DNA from: Hymenobacter latericoloratus
GTDB lineage: Bacteria; Bacteroidota; Bacteroidia; Cytophagales; Hymenobacteraceae
Reading direction: 5' to 3'
DNA length: 64,000 nucleotides
Assembly: GCF_014199535.1 (NCBI RefSeq)
Contig: NZ_JACHNV010000001.1
Coordinates: 558,001-622,000, forward strand
Below, piece after piece: positions 34,734 through 42,841 of this stretch (the stretch's first letter is position 1; each line of letters opens with the position of its first letter). The position numbers were made by a program, and so were the translations under genes. The notes under the pieces are model-generated. The model was not told the origin of the DNA and made no database searches. It saw only the letters and a program-made list of their open reading frames with translations.

Positions 34734-37187
34734 ATGTTGAAACCTTCTATACTGCCGCTAGGTGCGGTACTGACGTTGCTGGCCAGCCCGGCCCAGGCGC
34801 AGCAGCTGGGCCCGCTCACCGTCGAGAAAATCATGCGCGACCCAGCCCAGTGGCTGGGCAGCTCGCCTAACAACATTGCCTGGGCCGAGGATGGCAAAAC
34901 CATCTACTTCACCTGGAACCCCGAAAAAGCCCGTCGCGACTCCCTCTACCGCCTTGCCCCAAGCGGCGGCACCGCGCGCAAAGTGAGCCTGCGGGAGCAG
35001 CAGAGCCTACCTACTCAGGCCGGCGAGTACGACCAGGGCTACACCCGCAAAGTGTACGAGAAGGACGGCGACATTTATCTGCTCGACCTGAAAACCCAGC
35101 GCGTGCGCCGCGTAACCAACACGGCCGAGCGGGAAACCGACGCCCAGTTTGCCCTCCAGGGCCGCACCATCAGCTACACCCGGGCCGGCAACCTGTTTAC
35201 CTGGGACCCCGCCACCGGCGAAACCACCCAGCGCACCGATTTCCGCCGCGGCAACAAGCCGGCCTCGGGCGAACCAACCGATAAATCGGAGAAGTTTCTG
35301 CGGGCTCAGCAGCTGGCTTTGTTTGAGGTGCTGCGCGGCAAGGAGCAGGATGCCAAGGCCCGGCAGCGGCAGCAGAAAGCCTTGGCCAAGCTGCGGCCCA
35401 AAGCCATTTGGCTGGGCCAGCAGACGGTGCAGAACCTGCGCCTCTCGCCCGATGGCCGCTACGTAACCTACACCCTGGTGCAGGAGCCCGCTGCCCAAAA
35501 AGTAGCTCTGGTACCCAACTTCGTGACAACCTCGGGCTTCACCGAGGACATCAGCACCCGTACCAAGGTAGGCGCCGCCCAAACCGCCTACCAGCTGGGC
35601 CTCTATGATGTTGGTCGAGACACGACCTTCGTACTGGGCTACAAGGAGCTGAAAGGCCTCGATGAGCAGCCCGCCTACCGCAAGGAGTACCAGCTGCAGG
35701 CCAAAGCCCCTACCCCCTCTGACACGGCCAAGGCCGCCGGGACCAAAAAGGAGAAGCCCGCCACCGAAGTGCGCCGCGTAATTCCGTTCGGGCCGTTCTG
35801 GTCCGACAACGGCCAGCACGCTTTCCTCGTCATCCGCAGCACCGATAACAAGGACCGGTGGATTGTCGCCCTCGACCCGGCCACCCAAAAAATCCGGCTC
35901 CTGGACCGCCAGCACGACGACGCCTGGATTAACGGCCCCGGCATCGGCTACGATGAAGGCAACGTGGGCTGGCTCCCCGACAATCGCCGCATCTGGTTCC
36001 AGAGCGAGGAAACCGGTTTCAGCCATTTGTACACTGCCGATTTCACCTCGGGCCAGAAGAAAGCTCTGACCAGCGGCCGCTGGGAAGTGCAGAAGGCCCA
36101 GCTCAGCCGCGACCGGAAAACCTGGTACCTCACGGCCAACAAAACCCACCCCGGCGAGCAGCACTTCTACCGCCTGCCCCTGGAGGGCGGCTCGATGACC
36201 CAGATTACGACCCAGCCCGGCGCCAGTGAAGTCACGCTTTCCCCCGACGAGAAGACCCTGGCCGTGCGCTACAGTACCTCTAACAAGCCCTGGGAGCTGT
36301 TCGTGATGGACAACAAGCCCGGCGCCAAGCTGCGGCAGCTTACCCACAGCACTACCCCCGAGTTCGAGAGCTACCCCTGGCGCGCCCCCGAAGTCATCAG
36401 CTACAAGGCCCGCGACGGGGCTGATGTGTACGCCCGCCTCTACCGCCCGGCCAACGCTGCAGCCCAGGGCCCGGCCGTGATTTTCGTGCACGGGGCCGGC
36501 TACCTCCAGAACGCCCACAAGTGGTGGAGCACCTACTTTCGGGAGTACATGTTCCACAACCTGCTGGCCGACAAGGGATATACCGTACTCGACATCGACT
36601 ACCGCGGCTCCGCCGGCTACGGCCGCGACGTGCGCACGGGCATCTACCGCTACATGGGCGGCAAGGACCTCACCGACCAGGTCGATGGGGTAAAGCTGCT
36701 GACCGAGAAGTACGGCGTCAGCCCCCAGCGCATTGGTATTTACGGCGGTTCCTACGGCGGCTTCATTACCCTGATGGCCATGTTCACCCAACCCGAGGTG
36801 TTCCAGGCCGGCGCGGCCCTGCGCTCCGTTACCGACTGGGCCCACTACAACCACGGCTACACCGACAACATCCTCAACGAGCCCTACAACGACAGCCTGG
36901 CCTACGCCCGGTCCTCGCCCATCAACTACGCCGCCGGCCTGAAGGGGCACCTGCTCATGTGCCACGGTATGGTCGATACCAACGTGCACTTCCAGGACAT
37001 TGTGCGCCTCTCCCAGCGCCTCATCGAGCTGAAAAAAGACAACTGGGAACTGGCCGTGTACCCCGTGGAAGACCACGGCTTCGTGGAGCCCAGCTCCTGG
37101 ACTGACGAGTACAAGCGTATTCTCAAGCTCTTCGAAACCACCCTGAACCCCGCCGCGCCGGCCGCGGGCACAACGGGTGGGCAGTAA
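34734..37187 (+). CDS. S9-family prolyl oligopeptidase / DPP-IV-like peptidase
   Basis: The 817-residue secreted peptidase has a signal peptide (to about residue 22), an N-terminal beta-propeller with repeated blades (LSPDGRYVTYTL, WLPDNRRIWFQS, LSPDEKTLAVRYS), and an alpha/beta-hydrolase domain from about residue 570. The inferred triad is Ser673 in GGSYGG, Asp748 in MVDTNVHFQD and His781 in EDHGF. Family members release dipeptides from peptides, often after proline, in the periplasm. There is a charged Lys/Arg/Gln-rich insert near residues 185-225. The next gene starts 3 bp after the stop, so the two are probably translationally coupled. Confidence 0.93.
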   Translation: MLKPSILPLGAVLTLLASPAQAQQLGPLTVEKIMRDPAQWLGSSPNNIAWAEDGKTIYFTWNPEKARRDSLYRLAPSGGTARKVSLREQQSLPTQAGEYDQGYTRKVYEKDGDIYLLDLKTQRVRRVTNTAERETDAQFALQGRTISYTRAGNLFTWDPATGETTQRTDFRRGNKPASGEPTDKSEKFLRAQQLALFEVLRGKEQDAKARQRQQKALAKLRPKAIWLGQQTVQNLRLSPDGRYVTYTLVQEPAAQKVALVPNFVTTSGFTEDISTRTKVGAAQTAYQLGLYDVGRDTTFVLGYKELKGLDEQPAYRKEYQLQAKAPTPSDTAKAAGTKKEKPATEVRRVIPFGPFWSDNGQHAFLVIRSTDNKDRWIVALDPATQKIRLLDRQHDDAWINGPGIGYDEGNVGWLPDNRRIWFQSEETGFSHLYTADFTSGQKKALTSGRWEVQKAQLSRDRKTWYLTANKTHPGEQHFYRLPLEGGSMTQITTQPGASEVTLSPDEKTLAVRYSTSNKPWELFVMDNKPGAKLRQLTHSTTPEFESYPWRAPEVISYKARDGADVYARLYRPANAAAQGPAVIFVHGAGYLQNAHKWWSTYFREYMFHNLLADKGYTVLDIDYRGSAGYGRDVRTGIYRYMGGKDLTDQVDGVKLLTEKYGVSPQRIGIYGGSYGGFITLMAMFTQPEVFQAGAALRSVTDWAHYNHGYTDNILNEPYNDSLAYARSSPINYAAGLKGHLLMCHGMVDTNVHFQDIVRLSQRLIELKKDNWELAVYPVEDHGFVEPSSWTDEYKRILKLFETTLNPAAPAAGTTGGQ

Positions 37188-37190
37188 CGC

Positions 37191-38456
37191 ATGGCGGGTA
37201 GATTTTCCGGGCTGCTGCGGCGTGCAGCGGCCTGTACCTTGCTGATTGTACTGGCCACGGCTTCCTTTTTGTTTTCGCCGGCGCCCCGCACCGAGGCGGA
37301 ATACTGTGGTACCTATCTGCACCTGACTTCCTTTGCCGGCTTCACGGCCAACTGCGACGGGTTTGTGTACATGGAAGACGCCCGGCACCCCTGGCATCTG
37401 CTGGAGCCCAATGAGGTCCGGCAGTCGCGCCCCTTGTTTATTCTGCTTGGCACGGCGGTAGGCTACCCCTGCACCTGGCTGGTGCAGGGCCTCACGGCCG
37501 CTGGCTTGCTACCCCCGCAAGTGCTGGCCCACCTGCCCAGCAAGTACCAGCCCCTGCTGGGCTTTTACATCGGGTACGTGCTGCTTAACTACCTGGTGCT
37601 GCTGGGCAGTATGTTGCTGTTCACTGAGTTGTACCACCGGCTCAGGCCGGGGCGTACTGAGCCAATGCTGCTGGGTGCCCTGTTACTGTTCTTCGCCTCA
37701 AACCAAGTGACGAAGGCATTTTTCTGGACGGTGCATCAGCAGATGTTCACATTCTTGGTGCCGCTGTTTTGCGCGTGGCTGCTGCTAGAGCAAACCCAAC
37801 CCAACCTGCGCCGGCCCCGCCGGGTAGCGGCCTGGGCTTTCCTGACGGGCCTTCTGGCGCTGGTGTACGGTAGCTTCGTGCTGGTGCTGCCCTGCCTGCT
37901 CGTTGGTATTTGGCGACAAAACCGGGGTCGGCGCCTGCCTTCTCCCCTGCGTTTGGGGGTAGGAGCCGGGCTGCTGTTCATGGTCCCAACCCTGCTCTGG
38001 ATTGGGCTGCTTCGCCTGCAGGGAGTCACGTACTATAATCACGAAGCCGAAGCCTACCACCAACTGGTGTGGCTGCTGGACGTGTTTCGGCGGCCCGCCG
38101 ACGAATTTGTGGCGCTGGTAGGGCAGCACGTCGGCCGCTTTCTGGCCACGCTACCCGCCGTGGGGCTGTTTGCCGGGCTGGTACTGGGCCTGCTGGGGCT
38201 GCGGCGCTACTGCCGGTGGCCGGCTGAGCGGCAGCCGCTAGCAGTTGCGACTGGGCTCCTGGCGTTGTTTATGAGCTTTTTTGCCGTGCTGGGCTACTAT
38301 CAGGAGCGGCTCACGTTCATTCTGATGCCACTGCTGCTGTGTCTGCTGGTGATTCTGCTGCCGCCCCGGCTGCCCCGCTGGTCGGGGTGGGCGGGGGTGG
38401 TTGTGGCCCTGGGGTGGCACGTATGGCAGGTTATTTCCTACGGGCCGTTTTCCTGA
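37191..38456 (+). CDS. Polytopic membrane protein of unknown function
   Basis: The 421-residue protein has about nine hydrophobic spans and short loops; the region after the first span contains Cys39 and Cys55 (AEYCGTYLHL, TANCDGFVYM). The overall layout resembles glycosyltransferase-C-like membrane enzymes, but I see no convincing catalytic Asp/Glu loop, so I assign no activity. It begins 3 bp after the S9 peptidase stop, suggesting coupling, perhaps only for expression. It converges on the PAP2 gene, and the 88-bp spacer shows no clear terminator. Confidence 0.65.
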   Translation: MAGRFSGLLRRAAACTLLIVLATASFLFSPAPRTEAEYCGTYLHLTSFAGFTANCDGFVYMEDARHPWHLLEPNEVRQSRPLFILLGTAVGYPCTWLVQGLTAAGLLPPQVLAHLPSKYQPLLGFYIGYVLLNYLVLLGSMLLFTELYHRLRPGRTEPMLLGALLLFFASNQVTKAFFWTVHQQMFTFLVPLFCAWLLLEQTQPNLRRPRRVAAWAFLTGLLALVYGSFVLVLPCLLVGIWRQNRGRRLPSPLRLGVGAGLLFMVPTLLWIGLLRLQGVTYYNHEAEAYHQLVWLLDVFRRPADEFVALVGQHVGRFLATLPAVGLFAGLVLGLLGLRRYCRWPAERQPLAVATGLLALFMSFFAVLGYYQERLTFILMPLLLCLLVILLPPRLPRWSGWAGVVVALGWHVWQVISYGPFS

Positions 38457-38544
38457 AGCGGCGTGCAGCCCAGCCACAACACCCGCCGCGCCCCTCGGAC
38501 GCGGCTGATTGCGGGAAATGCACCAGAACAGCAGGCCTGAGTTG

Positions 38545-39369
38545 CTACAGCTGCCGCGTCAGCAGCAGGCCCCCGTAGGCGTGGCCGTTGCTGTTCAGCC
38601 CCTGAATAGGCACCATGCTCAGCCGGCCGCCACTGCTCTTGTGCAGCTGAGGCACCAGAATACCCGCGCCGGCTCCCACGGCGTAGCCCAGCAGGTTGTC
38701 GGAGAGGAAGTGCTTGCCGGCCTTCAGGCGCAGGTAGCCCACGGCCGCTGGCACGGCTGCCGCGCCGGCCCACACAAATGGCCGGGCCGGCGAGTTGGGG
38801 TGAAAGTCGTGAAATACTTTGGCGGCGAAAAACGTAGCCGAGGCCGTAGCGGCCGTGTGGCCCGCGAAAAACGAGTTGGTGGAGTTGCGGCTGGTGCGGT
38901 CCGAAAGATCGAGCCCGGCGTTATAAGCCAGGGGCCGGCTGCGCTCCACCAGGCCCGTGGCCATCGTGAACAGGGCCCCGGTGGTAGCCATGGTCTGGAG
39001 ATACAACCCCCCAATCTGCCCAAACTTCCGGCGCACATCCCCATCGGCTACCATAAGCAAGGGCGCGGCGGCAAACGAAGCGTAAAACGGATAGTCGCTG
39101 ATGCGCTTGGCCGTGGCGCTGGAGTTGCCGGCGGCAAACCGGTCGAAGCGGTTCACGTCGCGGCGGTCCAGGGCCAGGGCTTCGGCGTCGGTTAACCCGT
39201 CCTTATGTTTAGCCAAACTCAGGCCCAGCGCATTCACCCCAAGCAGGCCCACGGTAACGGGTGCATCTACCCCAAAGCGGGTACGGTAGGGCGACGGCGC
39301 GCGCTGGGCGCGGACACTGGAGGTCAGCAACGTGAAAAGTACCAGCGCAAAAAGACGAAGTTGCGGCAT
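38545..39369 (-). CDS. PAP2-superfamily phosphatase
   Basis: The 274-residue protein has a signal-like N-terminus and the three PAP2 phosphatase motifs: GLVERSRPL (motif 1, K/R-x-R-P type), NSFFAGHTAATAS (motif 2, with the His of FAGH) and RLKAGKHFLSDNLLG (motif 3, His and Asp). The family dephosphorylates lipid phosphates such as undecaprenyl pyrophosphate or phosphatidic acid at the outer face of the membrane. Strand-rich end segments (HAYGGLLLTRQL) suggest a soluble or peripheral variant. It diverges from metK, with the structured RNA between them. Confidence 0.88.
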   Translation of the reverse strand: MPQLRLFALVLFTLLTSSVRAQRAPSPYRTRFGVDAPVTVGLLGVNALGLSLAKHKDGLTDAEALALDRRDVNRFDRFAAGNSSATAKRISDYPFYASFAAAPLLMVADGDVRRKFGQIGGLYLQTMATTGALFTMATGLVERSRPLAYNAGLDLSDRTSRNSTNSFFAGHTAATASATFFAAKVFHDFHPNSPARPFVWAGAAAVPAAVGYLRLKAGKHFLSDNLLGYAVGAGAGILVPQLHKSSGGRLSMVPIQGLNSNGHAYGGLLLTRQL

Positions 39370-39410
39370 AAGAAAGAGGACAGAGGTAGAATGAACATGT
39401 CCCTAAACGC

Positions 39411-39610
39411 AGCGCCCGCGGCTGAGTTAACCTCAAGCGTGAAAGACCGCAAGCGGATAGCGCCCCAGTCAGTAAAGCTGTTCACAAGAGCATGTATCTA
39501 TAAGTTGGCCGTTCTGCTGAGGACCGCGCAGGACCTTCTCTCAGCAGCCTATAGTCGGGAGGACGACTCATGCGGGCGGGACGAGGTTTTGCGCCGCCCT
39601 TCCCGGCTAG
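39411..39610 (+). ncRNA. Structured RNA resembling a HEARO / IscB omega-RNA, without an iscB gene
   Basis: Perfect stems can be drawn over 190 nt: GCGCCCGC (39412-39419) with GCGG-ATA-GCGC (39453-39463); GCTGAG with CTCAAGC (39421-39438); GCATG (39490-39494) closing with CATGC (39569-39573) around CTGCTGAG/CTCAGCAG (39514-39547) and AGTCG/CGACT (39553-39568); then GGGCGG/CCGCCC (39574-39599). Single-stranded stretches such as GAAAGACCG and GGACCGCGCAGGACC resemble, from memory, the HEARO motif and IscB omega-RNAs. No IscB, TnpA or other transposon ORF follows; the metK promoter lies 39 bp beyond. It could be a degenerate element, a trans-acting guide RNA, or an unrelated structured RNA. The remainder of 39370-39731 holds only the metK leader. 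Confidence 0.5.
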
Positions 39611-39648
39611 ATTTGGGAGTTCACCCACTCAGCCACGTAGAAAACTTG

Positions 39649-39656
39649 TAGCTTTG
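39649..39656 (+). promoter_or_regulatory. -7 box for metK
   Basis: TAGCTTTG is an exact TANNTTTG match 76 bp before the metK ATG and just after the structured RNA. This implies that metK has its own promoter and that the RNA is not part of the metK leader. No clear -33 TTTG at the expected spacing. Confidence 0.5.
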
Positions 39657-39731
39657 CAGCCCTTGTCCGGCAGTACCGCCCGGCCGGGGCAGGGGCTGCC
39701 GGCCCCTCGCGCACTTCTACCTTACAAGCTG

Positions 39732-40994
39732 ATGCCCTACCTGTTCACCTCCGAATCCGTTTCGGAAGGCCACCCCGATAAAGTAGCCGACCAGATTTCC
39801 GACGCCCTCCTCGACGAATACCTGCGTCAGGACCCCACGGCCAAAGTGGCCTGCGAAACCCTGGTTACCACCGATTTTGCCCTGGTGGCCGGTGAAATAA
39901 AATCGACGGCCCGCGTGGAGGCCGAGCCCATTATTCGGGAGGTAATCCGCCGCATTGGCTACAATAAGCCCGAGTACCTGTTCAACGCCGACACCTGCCA
40001 GGTAATGAACCGCCTGCACGAGCAGTCGGCCGATATCAACCAGGGCGTGGAGCGCGCCAAGCCCGAGGAGCAGGGCGCCGGCGACCAGGGCATGATGTTC
40101 GGCTACGCCACCCGCGAAACCGAAAACTACATGCCCCTGGCCCTCGACCTCTCGCACCGCCTGTTGCGCGAGCTGTCGGCCATCCGCAAGGCCGGCCAGG
40201 AAATGACTTACCTGCGCCCCGACGCCAAAAGCCAGGTAACCATCCGTTACAACGACGACAACACGCCCGAGGCCATCGAAACCATCGTGGTCAGCACCCA
40301 GCACGACGACTTCGACCAGGATGAGCAGGTAATGCTGCGCCAGATTGAGCAGGACATCAAATCCATTCTGATTCCGCGGGTGAAGGCCCAGCTGGGCCAG
40401 GAAGTGCAGGCCTTGTTCACCTCCGACATCAAGTACCACATCAACCCCACCGGCAAGTTCGTTATCGGTGGCCCCCACGGCGACTCCGGCCTCACGGGCC
40501 GCAAAATCATTGTGGACACCTACGGCGGCAAAGGAGCCCACGGCGGCGGCGCCTTCTCCGGTAAAGATTCCTCGAAGGTGGACCGTTCGGCGGCTTATGC
40601 CGCCCGCCACATCGCCAAAAACCTGGTAGCCGCCGGTGTGGCCGACCAGGTGCTGGTGCAGGTAGCCTATGCCATTGGCGTGGCCGAGCCCGTGGGCGTG
40701 TTCGTGACTACCTACGGCACCACCAAGGCCACCGGCTCTTTCGGCCACCAACTCACCGACGGCGAAATTGCCGAGAAGGTGCAGCGTATTTTTGATTTGC
40801 GCCCCTACGCCATTGTGCAGCGCCTGGGCCTGCAGAACCCGATTTTTGCTGAGTCGGCGGCCTACGGGCACATGGGCCGCCAGCCCGGTACCAAGCAGGT
40901 GCAGCTGGCCGATGGCACCACCAAAACTGTCGAAACCTTCACCTGGGAAAAGCTCGACTACGTGGATAAGATCAAGGCTGAGTTCAGCCTGTAG
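39732..40994 (+). CDS. metK: S-adenosylmethionine synthetase
   Basis: The enzyme makes S-adenosylmethionine from methionine and ATP in the cytoplasm. The 420-residue product has the N-terminal TSESVSEGHPDKVADQISDA (ATP/methionine site), the GDQGMMFGYATRET loop near residue 117, and the phosphate-binding GGGAFSGKDSSKVDRSAAY near residue 270. The start at 39732 (MPYLFTSESVSEGHPDK) agrees with family N-termini; the open frame further upstream runs through the structured RNA and is not conserved. No SAM riboswitch that I recognise precedes it. A strong terminator follows and is shared with convergent hpf. Confidence 0.97.
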   Translation: MPYLFTSESVSEGHPDKVADQISDALLDEYLRQDPTAKVACETLVTTDFALVAGEIKSTARVEAEPIIREVIRRIGYNKPEYLFNADTCQVMNRLHEQSADINQGVERAKPEEQGAGDQGMMFGYATRETENYMPLALDLSHRLLRELSAIRKAGQEMTYLRPDAKSQVTIRYNDDNTPEAIETIVVSTQHDDFDQDEQVMLRQIEQDIKSILIPRVKAQLGQEVQALFTSDIKYHINPTGKFVIGGPHGDSGLTGRKIIVDTYGGKGAHGGGAFSGKDSSKVDRSAAYAARHIAKNLVAAGVADQVLVQVAYAIGVAEPVGVFVTTYGTTKATGSFGHQLTDGEIAEKVQRIFDLRPYAIVQRLGLQNPIFAESAAYGHMGRQPGTKQVQLADGTTKTVETFTWEKLDYVDKIKAEFSL

Positions 40995-41029
40995 CCTTTT
41001 TTGAGCTGTCAGCCGTCAGCTTTTCCACT

Positions 41030-41066
41030 AAAAAGCCCCGCCTGATTAATTCAGGCGGGGCTTTTT
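41030..41066. terminator. Bidirectional terminator between metK and hpf
   Basis: A perfect 16-bp stem (AAAAAGCCCCGCCTGA and complement) has a TTAAT loop and A/T runs on both sides, so it can act on either strand. It is bordered by AGCTG/CAGC-rich strings (41003-41021 and 41072-41092), a layout like the GGTGA borders of the family-A elements. Confidence 0.9.
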
Positions 41067-41100
41067 TTATCTATCAGCTAACAGCCGGTAGCTATACCCA

Positions 41101-41400
41101 TCAGTGACTGAGTAGCTTCTCCTTGTATTTGGTAATCTGGCGCTTCAGGTTTTCGGCGGCGGCATCGGCGGCGGCTTCAAACGTGCCGGCGTCTTCCTGC
41201 GAGAAGAGGGTAGTGCCGGGCACGTGCAGCTTCACTTCCACGGTTTTATTATTGATGCCATCTTTATTATTCAGGCGAAGAATAACTTCACCCTCGGTCA
41301 CGCGGTCATAGAAGGTTTCGAGTTTATCGAGGCGCTTCTGGATGAAATCAAGCAGTTTTTGGTCGGCGTCGAAATGCACCGATTGCATCTGTACTTTCAT
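41101..41400 (-). CDS. hpf: Ribosome hibernation-promoting factor (short HPF/RaiA type)
   Basis: The 99-residue protein has the HPF/RaiA beta-alpha-beta-beta-beta-alpha fold pattern: VQMQSVHFDADQKLLDFIQK, KLETFYDRVTEGEVILRL, KTVEVKLHVPG and a C-terminal helix FEAAADAAAENLKRQITKYK. It is the short form, without the C-terminal dimerisation domain of long HPF. Such proteins bind the 30S decoding centre and inactivate ribosomes in stationary phase. It lies 36 bp downstream of xer and is probably in an operon with it and rpsU, a common Bacteroidota order. Confidence 0.93.
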   Translation of the reverse strand: MKVQMQSVHFDADQKLLDFIQKRLDKLETFYDRVTEGEVILRLNNKDGINNKTVEVKLHVPGTTLFSQEDAGTFEAAADAAAENLKRQITKYKEKLLSH

Positions 41401-41436
41401 CGGTTGGGGGGTTAAGAGGTACGAAAAGAAACAAAA

Positions 41437-42324
41437 TCAGGCCTTGGGGTGGGCCTTTTCAAATACGGATTTCAATTTGTCAATGCTCAGGTGGGTGTAC
41501 ACCTGGGTAGCCGCCAGACTAGCGTGCCCGAGCAGCTCCTTAATGGCGTTCAAATCAGCCCCTTTGCCCAGCAAATGGGTGGCGAAGGAATGACGAAGCA
41601 CGTGCGGGTGCTGCTGGCCGGAAGCGGTGGTTATCTGGCTCAGATAGTGCTTCACGGTACGGTACACAAACTTTTCATAGAGCGGCTCTCCCTTATTCGT
41701 AACGAGGAGGGCGGTGCCGGCGTTGCTCTGTGTCCCAAATTCCCGTTGCTTAGCGTCTATATAACGGCTGAGCACGAGCAGCAGGGTAGGGTTCAGGGGC
41801 ACCACGCGCTGCTTGTTGCCTTTGCCCGTCACGCGCACGGTTTTACCCGGCAAACTCAGGTCATCGGCCTTAATACCAATCAGCTCCGAAAGCCGGATGC
41901 CGGTACCGTAGAGCAGCTCCAGCACCAGCTGGTCGCGCACTCCGGCAAACGTATCCGGAAACTCAAACGAGTTCAGCAGCCCATTCAAGGAGTCCTCGGC
42001 CACAAAATCGGGTAGCTTCTTGGCTGCTTTAGGCGAGGTAATGCGCAGCATGGGATTTTTCTGGATAACCCCCGTCCGCAGCAGATACTTGTAGTAGGAG
42101 CGCAGGGTAGCAATTTTGCGGTTGACGGTGCGCGGGTCCTGCTGCTTTTGCATCAGGGCCACCACCCACGAGCGGATCAGGGTGTGGTCGGCTTGGGTAG
42201 GGTCGGTCAGTTCGTAGGTAGCCAGCAGAAACTCCGCGAACTGCCGCAGATCCGTCTGGTACGAGAGAACTGTGTGAGGGCTGTAGCGCCGCTCGAAGCG
42301 CAGGTAGTCAAAAAATAATTCCAT
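41437..42324 (-). CDS. Tyrosine recombinase of the XerC/XerD type
   Basis: The 295-residue protein has an N-terminal SAM-like core-binding domain (residues 1-90) and a catalytic domain with all active-site residues: Arg144 (GTGIRLSEL), Lys168 (VTGKGNKQR), His241 and Arg244 (HVLRHSF), His267 (LLGHASL) and nucleophile Tyr276 (TQVYTHLS). Xer enzymes resolve chromosome dimers at dif with a partner. Position between rpsU and hpf is the usual chromosomal place in Bacteroidota and speaks against a mobile-element integrase. Whether it is XerC or XerD cannot be decided here. A 12-bp inverted repeat spans its start codon. Confidence 0.93.
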   Translation of the reverse strand: MELFFDYLRFERRYSPHTVLSYQTDLRQFAEFLLATYELTDPTQADHTLIRSWVVALMQKQQDPRTVNRKIATLRSYYKYLLRTGVIQKNPMLRITSPKAAKKLPDFVAEDSLNGLLNSFEFPDTFAGVRDQLVLELLYGTGIRLSELIGIKADDLSLPGKTVRVTGKGNKQRVVPLNPTLLLVLSRYIDAKQREFGTQSNAGTALLVTNKGEPLYEKFVYRTVKHYLSQITTASGQQHPHVLRHSFATHLLGKGADLNAIKELLGHASLAATQVYTHLSIDKLKSVFEKAHPKA

Positions 42325-42370
42325 ACATCAGGCGCCAGCCGCTACGGCCGGACAACCAATGTATGGAATT
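42317..42370. promoter_or_regulatory. Perfect 12-bp inverted repeat over the xer start codon
   Basis: AATTCCATACAT (42317-42328) and its exact complement (42359-42370) flank a 30-nt spacer. The left arm contains the xer ATG. In the transcript the stem would bury the start codon, so translational control is possible; an operator or recombination site is the alternative. Confidence 0.55.
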
Positions 42371-42400
42371 CAGGAGAAGAAAGCGCAACGGCCCGGACGC

Positions 42401-42448
42401 GAAAAAGCCGGCTGACTTGCTTCGGAAAGCGAATCAGCCGGCTTTTTC
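42401..42448 (-). terminator. Terminator after rpsU
   Basis: A perfect 15-bp stem (GAAAAAGCCGGCTGA and complement) 25 bp after the rpsU stop runs into T residues on the minus strand. It likely attenuates read-through into xer-hpf. Confidence 0.88.
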
Positions 42449-42473
42449 GTCCTGGCTTCGGCAGGGCTACAGC

Positions 42474-42674
42474 TTACGCGTTGGTTGCGTCGGGGCCGTA
42501 GGTAGCCAGCTTATAAATGGCCTTCTGCTTCTGCTTGCGGTTGGTGATGGAGGGCTTCTGGAAGAACGTGCGACGACGCAGCTCTTTCAGAACGCCCGTG
42601 CGCTCAAATTTCTTCTTGAAGCGCTTCAGCGCACGGTCAACCGACTCGTTTTCTTTGATTTGGACGATGATCAT
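42474..42674 (-). CDS. rpsU: 30S ribosomal protein bS21
   Basis: The 66-residue basic protein is bS21: [20 protein letters not shown], then [20 protein letters not shown] and a Lys-rich tail. It binds the 30S platform near the anti-Shine-Dalgarno region of 16S rRNA; in Bacteroidota it helps hide that sequence. The start at 42674 gives the canonical N-terminus; 14 further in-frame codons upstream are unconserved. An exact -7/-33 promoter pair lies 40-72 bp upstream and a strong terminator follows. Confidence 0.96.
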   Translation of the reverse strand: MIIVQIKENESVDRALKRFKKKFERTGVLKELRRRTFFQKPSITNRKQKQKAIYKLATYGPDATNA

Positions 42675-42713
42675 ATCTGCAGTGAACTTAGAAACCCGAA
42701 CTTGGAGGGGCCG

Positions 42714-42746
42714 CAAAGATAATAAAGTCTGAACCGCAGATGCAAA
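42714..42746 (-). promoter_or_regulatory. Promoter of rpsU with -7 and -33 boxes
   Basis: On the minus strand the -7 box TATCTTTG (42714-42721) lies 21 bp after a TTTG (42743-42746). Both match the Bacteroidota consensus. The -33 box falls within the left arm of a long palindrome (42729-42837). Confidence 0.65.
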
Positions 42747-42837
42747 TGATTTGCGGATTAACTCTGATTCAACAACCTAATCAACAGGTAGTACCTGCTT
42801 CAGATTGATTCTCATGTCATTCGCACCTGCGGTTCAG
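42729..42837. repeat. Palindromic repeat family C (GAACCGCAG arms)
   Basis: A 109-bp imperfect palindrome has outer arms CTGAACCGCAG and its exact complement; inner parts (TGCAAATGA versus TCATTCGCA; CTGATT versus AATCTG) also pair, and the centre is CAGGTA-G-TACCTG. It fills the spacer between the rpsU promoter and the stop of the acyl-CoA dehydrogenase gene. Confidence 0.8.
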
Positions 42838-42841
42838 GCAT

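Noticed and set aside
35007..37397. A very long open frame on the minus strand opposite the S9 peptidase
   Set aside because: It is a shadow of a GC-rich gene: the plus-strand protein has a complete peptidase with catalytic triad, and the antisense product is a Val/Gly/His-rich string with no family features.
39657..39731. SAM riboswitch in the metK leader
   Set aside because: The leader after the -7 box is about 70 nt, and I cannot find the core sequences of SAM-I or SAM-II riboswitches there or in the structured RNA upstream.
41437..42324. Integrase of a mobile element
   Set aside because: It lies between rpsU and hpf, the usual chromosomal Xer position in Bacteroidota, and there are no attachment-site repeats or cargo genes nearby.
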